Shown here one piece after another: positions 53,840-61,847 of a stretch of 64,000 bases of DNA; positions within the stretch are counted from its first letter, which is position 1; each line of letters opens with the position of its first letter. Made by a program: the position numbers and the translations under genes. Where the stretch lies: contig NZ_LMNU01000001.1 in assembly GCF_001423085.1 (NCBI RefSeq), positions 551,495-615,494 on the forward strand, given 5' to 3'. The notes beneath the pieces are model-generated. The model was given only the letters and a program-made list of their open reading frames with translations. It ran no database searches and had not been told where the DNA came from. The stretch is from Methylobacterium sp. Leaf125 (GTDB lineage: Bacteria > Pseudomonadota > Alphaproteobacteria > Rhizobiales > Beijerinckiaceae).

Positions 53840-56029
53840 ATGAACGCCCTCGCGAACAAGCCTTCTCGACGTGCCTTCGTAGCCGGCGCGGTTGCCGCCG
53901 CCGGAGGCCTCAGCCTCGGATTCCATGTGCCCTTCCCCGGGGCCACCGCGCAGGGGGCTTCGCCGACTCTGGCGCCCGAGGTCAATGCCTGGGTGGTGAT
54001 CAAGCCGGACGAGACCGTGGTGATCCGCATCGCCCGATCCGAGATGGGCCAGGGCACTCTCACGGGCCTCGCCCAGCTCGTCGCCGAGGAACTCGGCTGC
54101 GACTGGAGCAAGGTCGTCACCGAGTATCCTACGCCGGGCCAGAACGTCGCCCGCGGCCGGGTCTGGGGTGATTTCGGCACTGGTGGCAGCCGCGGCATTC
54201 GCGAGTCCCAGGACTACGTCCGCAAAGGGGGAGCCGCCGCCCGCATCATGCTGGTCGAAGCGGCGGCCCAGGGTTGGGGCGTCGCTCCCTCGGAGTGCCG
54301 GGTCGAGAAGGGTGTGATCAGCCATGTCGGCTCCAGCCGCACCACCACCTTCGGTGCGGTGGCCATGGCGGCGGCCAAGGTGACGCCTCCCAAGGACATC
54401 ATCCTCAAGGATCCTCAGGACTGGACCATCGCCGGCAAGCCGGTGAAGCGCCTGGATACCGTCGAGAAGACCGACGGCAGCCAGGTCTACGGCATCGACC
54501 TCAACATGCCCGGCCTGCTGAACGCGGCGATCCGCGACTGCCCCGTCTTCGGCGGTACCGTGAAGAGTTTCGACGCCAAGGCCGTCGAAGGCATGCCCGG
54601 GGTCAAGAAGGTCGTCGCGATGGGCGATTCCGGCGTGGCAGTCATCGCCGACACGTTCTGGCGTGCCAAGACCGCTGTGGAGGCCCTGCCGATCATCTGG
54701 GATGAGGGGCCGAACGGGCTGGTTTCCAGCGAGACCATCGCGGCAACCCTGCGCGAGGGCCTCGAGGCCGAGGACGCCTATGTGGGCAACAAGGGCGGCG
54801 ACGTCGCGGCCGCCCTGAAGGGCGCGGCCCGGGTCGTGGAGGCGACCTACGGCGTGCCGTTCCAGAACCACGCCACCATGGAGCCAATGAACGCTACGGT
54901 GCGCTGGACCCCGGAGCGTTGCGAGGCCTGGGCACCGACCCAGAACGGAGAGGCGGCGCTCGCTGCCGTGGCCGAGGCTGCCGGCCTCTCGGCGAAACAG
55001 TGCGACGTCTACAAGCTCCCGCTCGGCGGCGGCTTCGGCCGGCGTGGTGCGACCCACGACTGGCTGCGTCAGGCCGTCCTCATCGCGAAGGAGATGCCCG
55101 GGACCCCGATCAAGCTGATCTGGACCCGCGAGGAGGACATGACCCACGGGCGCTACCACCCGATCACCCAGTGTCGGATGCGCGCCGGGCTGGACGAAGC
55201 CGGCAATGTCACCGGGCTGCACATGCGCATCTCGGGGCAGTCGATCCTGGTCTCGGTGGCGCCAAACCGGATGGTGGACGGCAAGGATCCGGTGGTGTTC
55301 CAGGGGCTCAATGCCGGGGGCGCGGAGGCTGCGATCGGCTACGCGATCCCGAACATCCTGGTCGACCACGCCATGCGCAACCCGCACATCCCGCCGGGCT
55401 TCTGGCGCGGCGTGAACATGAACCCGAATGCCATCTATCTCGAATGCTTCATGGACGAGCTTGCTCACGCGGCCGGACAGGATCCCTTGGCCTTCCGGCT
55501 GAAGCTGATGGAGAAGCACCCGAAGCATCGGGCGGTGCTGCAGGCGGTGGCGGACAAGGCCGGCTGGGGCTCGAAGCCTCCCGCTGGCGTCCACCGGGGC
55601 CTCGCCCAGATGATGGGGTTCGGCTCCTACGTGGCAGCGGTGGCCGAGGTCTCCGTCGACGACGACGGGACGGTCAAGGTCCACCGCATTGTCGCAGCCA
55701 CCGATCCGGGCCATGCCCTCAATCCGCAGCAGATCGACGCCCAGATCGCGGGCTCCTTCGTCTATGGCCTGTCCGCAGCCCTTTACCAGGAATGCACCGT
55801 CAAGGATGGTCGCATCGAGCAGACGAATTTCGACACCTACCCGGTGATGCGGCTCCAGGAAATGCCGGTGGTCGAGACGATCGTGATGCCGTCGGGCGGC
55901 TTCTGGGGCGGGGTCGGCGAGCCCACCATCGCGGTGGCAGCCCCCGCTGTGTTGAATGCCATCTATGCGGCCACCGGCAAGCGCGTGCGCCAGATGCCGG
56001 TGAAGAACACGGACCTGCGCCGGGCGTGA
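53840..56029 (+). CDS. molybdopterin-binding large subunit, xanthine dehydrogenase/isoquinoline oxidoreductase family
   Basis: The 729-aa protein starts with a twin-arginine signal (SRRAFVAGAVAAAGG, residues 9-23), so it is exported folded. The catalytic region is split into repeated domains. Visible family segments are EMGQGTLTGLAQLVAEELGCDW, FQNHATMEPMNATVRW (substrate cavity), LPLGGGFGRRGATHDW and WRGVNMNPNAIYLECFMDELA. The catalytic Glu lies in GGVGEPTIAVAAPAVLNAI. Members oxidise N-heterocycles, aldehydes or other reduced compounds. The gene forms an operon with the small subunit, a cytochrome, a sulfide-dehydrogenase-like flavoprotein and Sox genes; its substrate in that setting is unknown. 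An ATG overlap with the next gene (TGATG) shows coupling. Confidence 0.94.
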   Translation: MNALANKPSRRAFVAGAVAAAGGLSLGFHVPFPGATAQGASPTLAPEVNAWVVIKPDETVVIRIARSEMGQGTLTGLAQLVAEELGCDWSKVVTEYPTPGQNVARGRVWGDFGTGGSRGIRESQDYVRKGGAAARIMLVEAAAQGWGVAPSECRVEKGVISHVGSSRTTTFGAVAMAAAKVTPPKDIILKDPQDWTIAGKPVKRLDTVEKTDGSQVYGIDLNMPGLLNAAIRDCPVFGGTVKSFDAKAVEGMPGVKKVVAMGDSGVAVIADTFWRAKTAVEALPIIWDEGPNGLVSSETIAATLREGLEAEDAYVGNKGGDVAAALKGAARVVEATYGVPFQNHATMEPMNATVRWTPERCEAWAPTQNGEAALAAVAEAAGLSAKQCDVYKLPLGGGFGRRGATHDWLRQAVLIAKEMPGTPIKLIWTREEDMTHGRYHPITQCRMRAGLDEAGNVTGLHMRISGQSILVSVAPNRMVDGKDPVVFQGLNAGGAEAAIGYAIPNILVDHAMRNPHIPPGFWRGVNMNPNAIYLECFMDELAHAAGQDPLAFRLKLMEKHPKHRAVLQAVADKAGWGSKPPAGVHRGLAQMMGFGSYVAAVAEVSVDDDGTVKVHRIVAATDPGHALNPQQIDAQIAGSFVYGLSAALYQECTVKDGRIEQTNFDTYPVMRLQEMPVVETIVMPSGGFWGGVGEPTIAVAAPAVLNAIYAATGKRVRQMPVKNTDLRRA

Positions 56030-56340
56030 TGCGCTTGGCTGTGGTCTCGGCCTGGTTGCTTGCTGGACCGGTCGGGCTTGCCCTGGCGACGGAGCGCCCG
56101 CCGCCGGGGGCGTCCTCCTGCGCCGGGTGTCACGTCGAGGGGGCCGCGATGGGGGCGATCGACGGTCGTCCGGCGGCCGAGATCGCGGCGGCGTTGGCCG
56201 AGTATCGTTCGGGTGTGCGCCCCGCGAGCGTGATGAGCCGCATCGCCAAGGGGTTCTCCGAGGAGGAATCCCGGGCGATCGCCGCCTACCTGTCGCGGCA
56301 GCGTCCGCCCGGTCCCGAGCCGAGCCAGGAGCGACCATGA
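56029..56340 (+). CDS. small monoheme c-type cytochrome, sulfide dehydrogenase cytochrome subunit type
   Basis: The 103-aa protein has a signal peptide (MRLAVVSAWLLAGPVGLALA) and one heme site, CAGCH (residues 31-35). A later stretch SVMSRIAKGFSEEESRAIAAYLSRQ may supply the distal Met. It matches the short cytochrome subunit (FccA/SoxE type) that accepts electrons from the flavoprotein subunit in flavocytochrome c sulfide dehydrogenase. It could also take electrons from the molybdenum enzyme encoded just upstream. Start and stop both overlap neighbours by a few bases (TGATG and ATGA). Confidence 0.88.
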   Translation: MRLAVVSAWLLAGPVGLALATERPPPGASSCAGCHVEGAAMGAIDGRPAAEIAAALAEYRSGVRPASVMSRIAKGFSEEESRAIAAYLSRQRPPGPEPSQERP

Positions 56341-57587
56341 GCCCGACCCGCCGCGCGCTCCTCGCCACTGGGGCAGCCTTCGCTTGGGCGCGGCCGGCTC
56401 CGGCTCGGGCCGCAGCGAAGGTCGTGGTGATCGGCGGCGGCTTCGGTGGCGCCACCGCCGCGCGCGCGCTCCACTCGGGCGGCCTCGATGTGACCCTGGT
56501 CGAGGTAAATTCGACTTACGTCTCCTGTCCGTTCAGCAACGAAGTCATCGCGGGGCTCCAGCCAATGGCGGCCCAGCGGTTCGGCTACGAGGGCCTCGCC
56601 CGTGCCGGCATCCGCCTCGTACACGCCGCTGCCATCGGCATCGACGCGGATGCCCGACGGGTGACGCTCTCAGACGGGACTGCTCTCGCCTATGACCGTC
56701 TCGTGCTCTCGCCGGGGATCGATCTGCGCTTCGACGCCATTCCTGGCTACGACGCGGCGGCGGCCGAGCGCATGCCCCATGCTTGGAAGGCGGGCGAGCA
56801 GACGCTGCTCCTCGCCAGGCAACTCGCCGCGATGCCCGAGGGCGGTACCGTGGTGCTGGCGGTGCCGGGCAATCCCTATCGCTGCCCGCCCGGCCCGTAC
56901 GAGCGGGCGAGCCTGATCGCCCATGTGCTCAAGACCACCAAGCCCCGCGCGAAGCTGATCCTCCTCGACGCCAAGGACACGTTCTCGAAACAGCGCCTGT
57001 TCCAGTCGGCCTGGAAGGCACTCTACCCGACGCAACTCGAATACGTCCCTCTGGCAGAGGGCGGACAGGTCAGTGCCGTCGACACGGACGCCATGATCGT
57101 CCGTACCGACTTCTCGGACTACAAGGCGGACGTGGCGTGTATCATCCCGCCCCAGCGGGCGGGGCGGATCGCCGCCGTCGCTGGCGTCGCCGATCGCAGC
57201 GGCTGGTGCCCGATCGATCCCATGACCTTCGAATCCCGGCTGGTGCCCGGCATCCATGTCATCGGCGACGCGGCCATCGCCGGGGCGATGCCGAAATCCG
57301 CGTTCTCGGCCAACGCCCAGGCCAAGGTCTGCGCCGATGCGGTGATCGACCTCCTGGCCGGGCGCGCGCCCGGGACGCCGAAGCTGATCAACACCTGCTA
57401 CAGCCTGGTGGCGCCCGGCTACGGCATTTCGATCGCGGGCGTCTACCACCCGGCGGGTGGCGTCCTCGCCGACGTGGAGGGCGCCGGCGGCATCAGCCCC
57501 GTCGACGCGCCGATGGCCCTGCGCGAGCAGGAAGCCCTCTACGCTGCCGACTGGTACCGCACGATCACCCGGCAGGTCTTCGGATGA
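56337..57587 (+). CDS. fccB: flavocytochrome c sulfide dehydrogenase flavoprotein subunit
   Basis: The 416-aa protein has a twin-arginine-like signal (PTRRALLATGAAFAWA). An FAD Rossmann loop (KVVVIGGGFGGATAARAL, about residues 28-45) and a second nucleotide-binding region follow. The redox disulfide Cys pair expected in FccB/SoxF is present as Cys183 (NPYRCPPGPYERA) and Cys354 (LINTCYSLV). The segment HVIGDAAIAGAMPKSAFSANAQAK is also typical. The enzyme oxidises sulfide to sulfur and passes electrons to the small cytochrome encoded upstream. It is periplasmic and sits between the cytochrome and soxX genes with ATGA overlaps on both sides. Confidence 0.93.
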   Translation: MSPTRRALLATGAAFAWARPAPARAAAKVVVIGGGFGGATAARALHSGGLDVTLVEVNSTYVSCPFSNEVIAGLQPMAAQRFGYEGLARAGIRLVHAAAIGIDADARRVTLSDGTALAYDRLVLSPGIDLRFDAIPGYDAAAAERMPHAWKAGEQTLLLARQLAAMPEGGTVVLAVPGNPYRCPPGPYERASLIAHVLKTTKPRAKLILLDAKDTFSKQRLFQSAWKALYPTQLEYVPLAEGGQVSAVDTDAMIVRTDFSDYKADVACIIPPQRAGRIAAVAGVADRSGWCPIDPMTFESRLVPGIHVIGDAAIAGAMPKSAFSANAQAKVCADAVIDLLAGRAPGTPKLINTCYSLVAPGYGISIAGVYHPAGGVLADVEGAGGISPVDAPMALREQEALYAADWYRTITRQVFG

Positions 57588-58072
57588 GGCGGGTGCCCGG
57601 ATGGGTGTGGATCGGCTGCACGATCCTGGCCGCTCGGGCGGAGGCAGGGGCAGAACCGGGTGCGGAGCCCCTGCGGCCCGTCGCCGTCGTCGACCGCGAA
57701 ATCCCCGCGAGCCTGACCGGAGTGCCCGGCGATCCCGTGCGGGGCCGGGCCCTCGTGGTCGACCGCACCAAGGGGCTCTGCCTGCTCTGCCACGCAGGTC
57801 CATTTCCCGAAGAACGCTTCCCCGGCAATCTCGGTCCCGACCTCGCGGGCGTCGGTGATCGGCTCGCGCCCGGTGCCCTGCGCCTGCGCCTCGTGGACGG
57901 TCGGGTCTTGAACCCGGACACCATCATGCCTTCCTATTACAGCCTTGCAGGCACCAGGCGGGTCGGCGCGGCCTGGCGCGACCGGCCGGTGCTGGCACCT
58001 CAAGAGATCGAGGACGTCGTCGCCTTCCTGGCGACGCTACGCGAAACCCCTTCGGAGAGGCCGGCGCCGTGA
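57584..58072 (+). CDS. soxX: sulfur oxidation c-type cytochrome SoxX
   Basis: The 162-aa periplasmic monoheme cytochrome has a signal peptide (about residues 1-24) and heme site CLLCH (residues 66-70). FPGNLGPDLAGVGDRL and LNPDTIMPSYYSLAGTRRVGAAWRD supply the distal Met region, typical of SoxX. With SoxA it forms the SoxAX complex that oxidatively couples thiosulfate-sulfur to the SoxY carrier cysteine. It overlaps fccB and soxY by four bases each. Confidence 0.93.
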   Translation: MRRVPGWVWIGCTILAARAEAGAEPGAEPLRPVAVVDREIPASLTGVPGDPVRGRALVVDRTKGLCLLCHAGPFPEERFPGNLGPDLAGVGDRLAPGALRLRLVDGRVLNPDTIMPSYYSLAGTRRVGAAWRDRPVLAPQEIEDVVAFLATLRETPSERPAP

Positions 58073-58545
58073 GCCCGCAGACCCCCCACCGCCCGAGCCG
58101 ACGCGGCCTCCTCGCCCTCGGGCCCGGCCTCGCCGCGAGCGTGGCCCTGCGCCCGGTGGCGGCCGGGGCCGCGATCCGCACCGAGAGCACGGCCGAGGCC
58201 ATCCGGCGCTTCGCGGGCGAGGCCGAGATCCACCCGGGGCGCGTCCGCCTCGACCTGCCGCCGCTGGTCGAGAACGGCAATGCGGTGACGATCACCGTGA
58301 CGGTGGACAGCCCGATGACGCCGGAGGATCACGTCCGCCGCATCGCGGTGTTCAACGACAAGAATCCGCAGCCGAACGTCATCACCGTATACCTAGGGTC
58401 GTGTCGAGGTCGCGCCACGATCGCGACCCGGATCCGCCTCGCCGACACGCAACGCATCACCGCCATCGCGGAGACCAGCGACGGCCGCTACTGGTCGACC
58501 ACGGCCGACGCCATCGTCACCCTCGCCGCCTGCCTGGAGGGCTGA
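58069..58545 (+). CDS. soxY: sulfur carrier protein SoxY with an altered C-terminus
   Basis: The 158-aa periplasmic protein has a twin-arginine-like signal (PSRRGLLALGPGLAA). The immunoglobulin-like carrier domain carries MTPEDHVRRIAVFNDKNPQPNV and ATRIRLADTQRITAIAETSDGRYW. Canonical SoxY ends GGCGG, where the Cys is the covalent sulfur arm; here the end reads VTLAACLEG. Cys155 remains four residues from the terminus but both flanking Gly-Gly pairs are lost. A second Cys lies in LGSCRGR. The GTG start overlaps the soxX stop. Partner SoxZ follows by 6 bases. Confidence 0.9.
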   Translation: MSPQTPHRPSRRGLLALGPGLAASVALRPVAAGAAIRTESTAEAIRRFAGEAEIHPGRVRLDLPPLVENGNAVTITVTVDSPMTPEDHVRRIAVFNDKNPQPNVITVYLGSCRGRATIATRIRLADTQRITAIAETSDGRYWSTTADAIVTLAACLEG

Positions 58546-58551
58546 GCCGCC

Positions 58552-58872
58552 ATGGCCCGCACCCTGATCAACGTGCCCAAGACCGCCCAGGCCGGCGAGG
58601 TCGTCACGATCAAGACCCTGATCTCGCACCCGATGGAGACCGGCTTCCGGCCGGGGGCCGACGGGCGCATCCGCCCCCGGGACATCATCACGGAGTTCAC
58701 CTGCCTGTACGACGGCGAGACGGTGTTCCGGGCCGAGCTGTTTCCGGCGACGGCCGCCAACCCCTACCTGACCTTCACCCTGCGGGCGACGCAGACGGGC
58801 ACGCTCACCTTCACCTGGCGCGGCGACAACGGTTTTTCGCAGACCGAGACCGCGACCCTGACGGTGACGTGA
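58552..58872 (+). CDS. soxZ: thiosulfate oxidation carrier complex protein SoxZ
   Basis: The 106-aa protein lacks a signal and is probably co-exported with SoxY. Signatures are LINVPKTAQAGEVVTIKTLISHPMETGFR, IITEFTCLYDGETVFRAELFPATAANPYLTF and LTFTWRGDNGF, all of SoxZ. The Cys in TCLYDG is also common in the family. SoxYZ is the carrier on which sulfur is oxidised. Its stop overlaps the soxA GTG start by four bases. Confidence 0.94.
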   Translation: MARTLINVPKTAQAGEVVTIKTLISHPMETGFRPGADGRIRPRDIITEFTCLYDGETVFRAELFPATAANPYLTFTLRATQTGTLTFTWRGDNGFSQTETATLTVT

Positions 58873-59642
58873 GGCGGCTCGCGCTCCTGATGCTCGCAGC
58901 CCTGGCGGCGGGGCCGGTGTGGGCGGAGGGGATCCCCGCGGCCGAGCGGCGCTCGGGCTTCGACACCATGAGCCCCGACATCCAGGCGATGCAGCGCGAC
59001 GGGATGGCCAACCCGGCCCTGCTCTGGCTCGCGGACGGCGCCGAGCTCTGGGGCCGGGCGCCGGCCCCGGGCCGACCCGCCTGCGCCGGCTGCCACGGCG
59101 AGGCCGGGACCACGATGCGGGGCGTCGCCGCCCGCTATCCGGCCTGGGATGCCGAGACCGCGGCCCCCATCGATCTCGCGGGCCGGATCCAGGCCTGCCG
59201 GCGCCGCCACCAGGGCGCGGAGCCCTATGCCGACGAGAGCCGCGAGCTCCTCGGCCTCGCCACCTACGTCGCCGCCCAGTCCGCGGGCTTGCCGATCACG
59301 GTCCCGGACGATCCCCGCCTCGGCCCTGCCCGGGCGGCCGGCAAGGCGCTGTTCACGCAGCGCATGGGCCAGCTCGGCCTGTCCTGCGCCGCCTGCCACG
59401 ACGACAACCACGGGCGCCGCCTCGGCGCGGCCCTGATCCCGCAGGGCCACCCCACCGGCTATCCGCTCTACCGCCTCGAATGGCAGGGGGTCGGCTCGGT
59501 GCAGCGGCGCCTGCGCAACTGCATGACGGGGATGCGGGCCGAGCCCTTCGCCTACGGCGCACCGGAGTTCGTCGCCCTGGAGCGCTACCTCATGGATCGG
59601 GCCGCGCCCCTGCCGGTGGAGACCCCGGCGGTGCGCCCGTGA
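58869..59642 (+). CDS. soxA: diheme sulfur oxidation cytochrome SoxA
   Basis: The 257-aa periplasmic protein has a signal (about residues 1-20) and two heme sites: CAGCH (Cys72, Cys75, His76) and CAACH (Cys173, Cys176, His177). Each has a Cys axial ligand, in RIQACRRRHQGAEPY (Cys110) and RLRNCMTGMRAEPF (Cys218), so both are intact. SoxA, with SoxX, forms the disulfide bond between thiosulfate and SoxY. The GTG start overlaps the soxZ stop. The stop lies in a 15-bp tandem repeat shared with the convergent chrA. No soxB or soxCD follows. Confidence 0.94.
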   Translation: MRRLALLMLAALAAGPVWAEGIPAAERRSGFDTMSPDIQAMQRDGMANPALLWLADGAELWGRAPAPGRPACAGCHGEAGTTMRGVAARYPAWDAETAAPIDLAGRIQACRRRHQGAEPYADESRELLGLATYVAAQSAGLPITVPDDPRLGPARAAGKALFTQRMGQLGLSCAACHDDNHGRRLGAALIPQGHPTGYPLYRLEWQGVGSVQRRLRNCMTGMRAEPFAYGAPEFVALERYLMDRAAPLPVETPAVRP

Positions 59643-59668
59643 GGGTCAGCGGAGTGAAGGTCAGCGGA
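59639..59668. repeat. 15-bp tandem duplication holding the stop codons of soxA and chrA
   Basis: GTGAGGGTCAGCGGA (59639-59653) and GTGAAGGTCAGCGGA (59654-59668) differ by one base. The unit contains a plus-strand TGA and a minus-strand TGA (TCA). The soxA stop is in copy 1 (59640-59642) and the chrA stop in copy 2 (59661-59663). Confidence 0.93.
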
Positions 59669-60926
59669 GCTGGGCCAGCACGAGCCCGCCGGCCGCGGTG
59701 AGGAGGACGACGATCCAGGGGGGCGCCCGCCCCGCGGTGAGCAGCACGAAGGCCAGGACCGCGAGGGCGAAGTCGCGGGCATCGCCCACCGCGCTGACCC
59801 AGACGGGATCGTAGAGGGCGGCACCCAGGATGCCGACCACGGCGGCGTTGGTGCCGCGCATCGCCGCCTGGGCGCGGGGGCGGGCGCGCAGGCCGTCCCA
59901 GTAGGGCAGGGCGCCGTAGACCAGGAGCAGGCCCGGCAGGAAGATCGCCACCAGGGCGATGGCCGCCCCGGGCAGGCCGTTCGGCACCGGGCCGACCGCC
60001 GCGCCGAGATAGGCGGCCACGGTGAAGAGCGGCCCCGGCACGGCCTGGGCGGCGCCGTAGCCGGCGAGGAACCGGGCCGGATCGATCCAGCCGGGGCCGA
60101 CCACCTCCGCCTGCAGCAGCGGCAGCACGACGTGGCCGCCGCCGAACACCAGGGCACCCGCGCGGTAGAAGGCATCGAACAGGGCGAGCCCCTGGCCCGC
60201 CGGACCCGCGCCGCCGCTCGGTGCGGGCAGGGCCGGTGCCAGGAAGGTCGGCCCCACCAGCAGCCCCGCGAACAGGATCAGCGCCACCGCGCCGGCCCGG
60301 CGCGAGACCGGCACCGCGAGGCGGCCGCCGGTGGCGGCGGGCGCATCCCGGCACAGGAGCAGCCCGGCCGCGGCCCCGAAGGCGATCGCCAGCACCTGTC
60401 CGACGGCGCCGGGCAGGAAGACGACCCCCATCAGCGCCGCGACGGCGATCCCGGCGCGGGGCCGGTCGGGGGTGAGCGCGCGGGCCATGCCCCAGACGGC
60501 CTGGGCCACCACCGCCACGGCCACGAGCTTGAGGCCGTGCAGCACGGCCTCCGCCCAGGGGCCCGTCAGGGCGCCCGCCCCGAGGGCGAAGGCGAGGAGG
60601 ACCAGCGCGGAGGGCAGCGTGAAGGCCGTCCAGGCGGCGAGCCCGCCGAGGAGCCCGCCGGCCCGCAGCAGCCCGAGGGAGAAGCCGACCTGGCTGGAAG
60701 CCGGTCCGGGCAGGAACTGGCACAGGGCGACGAGGTCGGCGTAGCCCGCCTCGTCGATCCAGCGCCGGCGATGCACCAGCTCGTCCCGGAAGTAGCCGAG
60801 ATGCGCGATCGGACCGCCGAAGGAGGTCAGGCCGAGCTTGAGGAACACCCCGAACACCTCGGCGGTCCGGCCGGCGGTCGGGCCGGGCCGGATGGCCGAT
60901 GTCGGGGACTGAGCCTGTGGATTCAC
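59661..60926 (-). CDS. chrA: chromate efflux transporter, ChrA family
   Basis: The 421-aa membrane protein is a long-chain (two-domain) CHR transporter. Both homologous halves carry the family signature: FLKLGLTSFGGPIAHLGYF and CQFLPGPASSQVGF in the first, FYRAGALVFGGGHVVLPLL and AAQAVPGPLFTVAAYLG in the second. About 10-11 membrane segments are visible. It exports chromate by proton-linked exchange; related proteins may move sulfate or other oxyanions, which is notable next to sulfur genes. GTG at 60926 is chosen because AGGAG lies 9 bases before it. It converges on soxA with 18 bp between the stops. Confidence 0.94.
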   Translation of the reverse strand: MNPQAQSPTSAIRPGPTAGRTAEVFGVFLKLGLTSFGGPIAHLGYFRDELVHRRRWIDEAGYADLVALCQFLPGPASSQVGFSLGLLRAGGLLGGLAAWTAFTLPSALVLLAFALGAGALTGPWAEAVLHGLKLVAVAVVAQAVWGMARALTPDRPRAGIAVAALMGVVFLPGAVGQVLAIAFGAAAGLLLCRDAPAATGGRLAVPVSRRAGAVALILFAGLLVGPTFLAPALPAPSGGAGPAGQGLALFDAFYRAGALVFGGGHVVLPLLQAEVVGPGWIDPARFLAGYGAAQAVPGPLFTVAAYLGAAVGPVPNGLPGAAIALVAIFLPGLLLVYGALPYWDGLRARPRAQAAMRGTNAAVVGILGAALYDPVWVSAVGDARDFALAVLAFVLLTAGRAPPWIVVLLTAAGGLVLAQLR

Positions 60927-61268
60927 CCGTCGCTCCTGGTTGGCGGTCCGTCGAGCGGACGCCGTGCTGCGGGCCCTACATGCACCGGATCGGAGGCCGG
61001 AGGCCATCGCGGACACGGCTCGCGGGCCGCGGGTCGGCGAGGGCTCGGGCGCAGCGTCTCGGCCGGGATGCGCCGCCGGTGCGCCGATGCGGGCCCGACG
61101 TCCCCGGCGGAGGGCCGGAACGCCGGAGCGGAGCCGCGGTTGACGCGGCGCGGGACGTCGCGGGCGCGCCAGCGAAACCGGCGCGTCCGGGGCGGACACC
61201 CCACCCGGTGTGTGATGAAGACGGATCGAGGCCGAGCCCGTTCCCGGCAGAACGAAGAAGGGCCTCGG
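60927..61268. other. 342-bp region between chrA and a small gene
   Basis: No gene is supported. The sequence is uniformly GC-rich and includes no visible hairpin-plus-T terminator or defined operator. Confidence 0.4.
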
Positions 61269-61496
61269 ATGACAGCGCCAGGACAGAACTGGATCGAGAC
61301 GCTCCGGGCGTTCGACGCCCGCATTCTCGCCGCGGAGGCGGCGGTCAGGGAGCAGGCCACGCGCGTCATGGAGGCCCTCGAAGAGCGCCACGACATCGCG
61401 GCGGCGAAGGCGCGCTTCACGGTTCTCCGGGAGGCCCTCGGCCAGCTCCGGCGGGAGCGGGATGCCTGGCGCGACGCGCTGGCGCCCCAGGACTGA
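61269..61496 (+). CDS. small helical protein of unknown function
   Basis: The 75-aa product is mostly one amphipathic helix or coiled-coil pair (IETLRAFDARILAAEAAVREQATRVMEALEERH followed by ARFTVLREALGQLRRERDAW). No signal peptide, membrane helix or named family. GAAGAAGGG before the ATG is a strong ribosome site; an in-frame ATG at 61215 is a weaker alternative. It stands alone between chrA (divergent) and the tad genes. Confidence 0.6.
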   Translation: MTAPGQNWIETLRAFDARILAAEAAVREQATRVMEALEERHDIAAAKARFTVLREALGQLRRERDAWRDALAPQD

Positions 61497-61847
61497 GCGG
61501 CGCTTCGCTCGCGAGGCCCGCGCGATTCCAAGACCTGCGCGCTTTCAAGACCTGCGCGCTTCCAAGGCCCGCGCGATGCCATGGGGGCCTCGATGCCATG
61601 GCCCGCTTCGCCTCGGACGCCCGGGACGCGGCGTGCGGCGCAGTCTCAGGACGATCGTGGACGGATCGGCCGCCGGCGGGCCGGTGCTCCCTTCGGATGA
61701 GAGCGAAGACGCACGAAAGCAGAATTTCGAAAAACGGATTCATACATTGTGAATTGCTGGCCCGTATGCCGGTAGCACGTAAGCTTTCAAAAGCGGACCG
61801 TATGCAACGCCTAGGCTATAGAGTTCGTATCACAGAAAATTGTCCCG
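61497..61847. other. 351-bp region with a 17-bp tandem repeat before the tad genes
   Basis: No gene is credible here. A repeat starting shortly after the stop of the 75-aa gene, unit TTCCAAGACCTGCGCGC, has copies at about 61526-61542, 61543-61559 and a diverged one at 61560-61575. A separate GATGCCATG motif occurs twice nearby. The 3' half (about 61690-61845) is AT-richer and probably holds the tad promoter. Confidence 0.7.

Noticed and set aside
60132-61268. A long plus-strand frame running antisense through chrA into the 75-aa gene
   Set aside because: Most of it is the complement of a clearly coding gene and is Gly/Ala/Arg-rich. Only the last 76 codons have a ribosome site and protein-like helical character.
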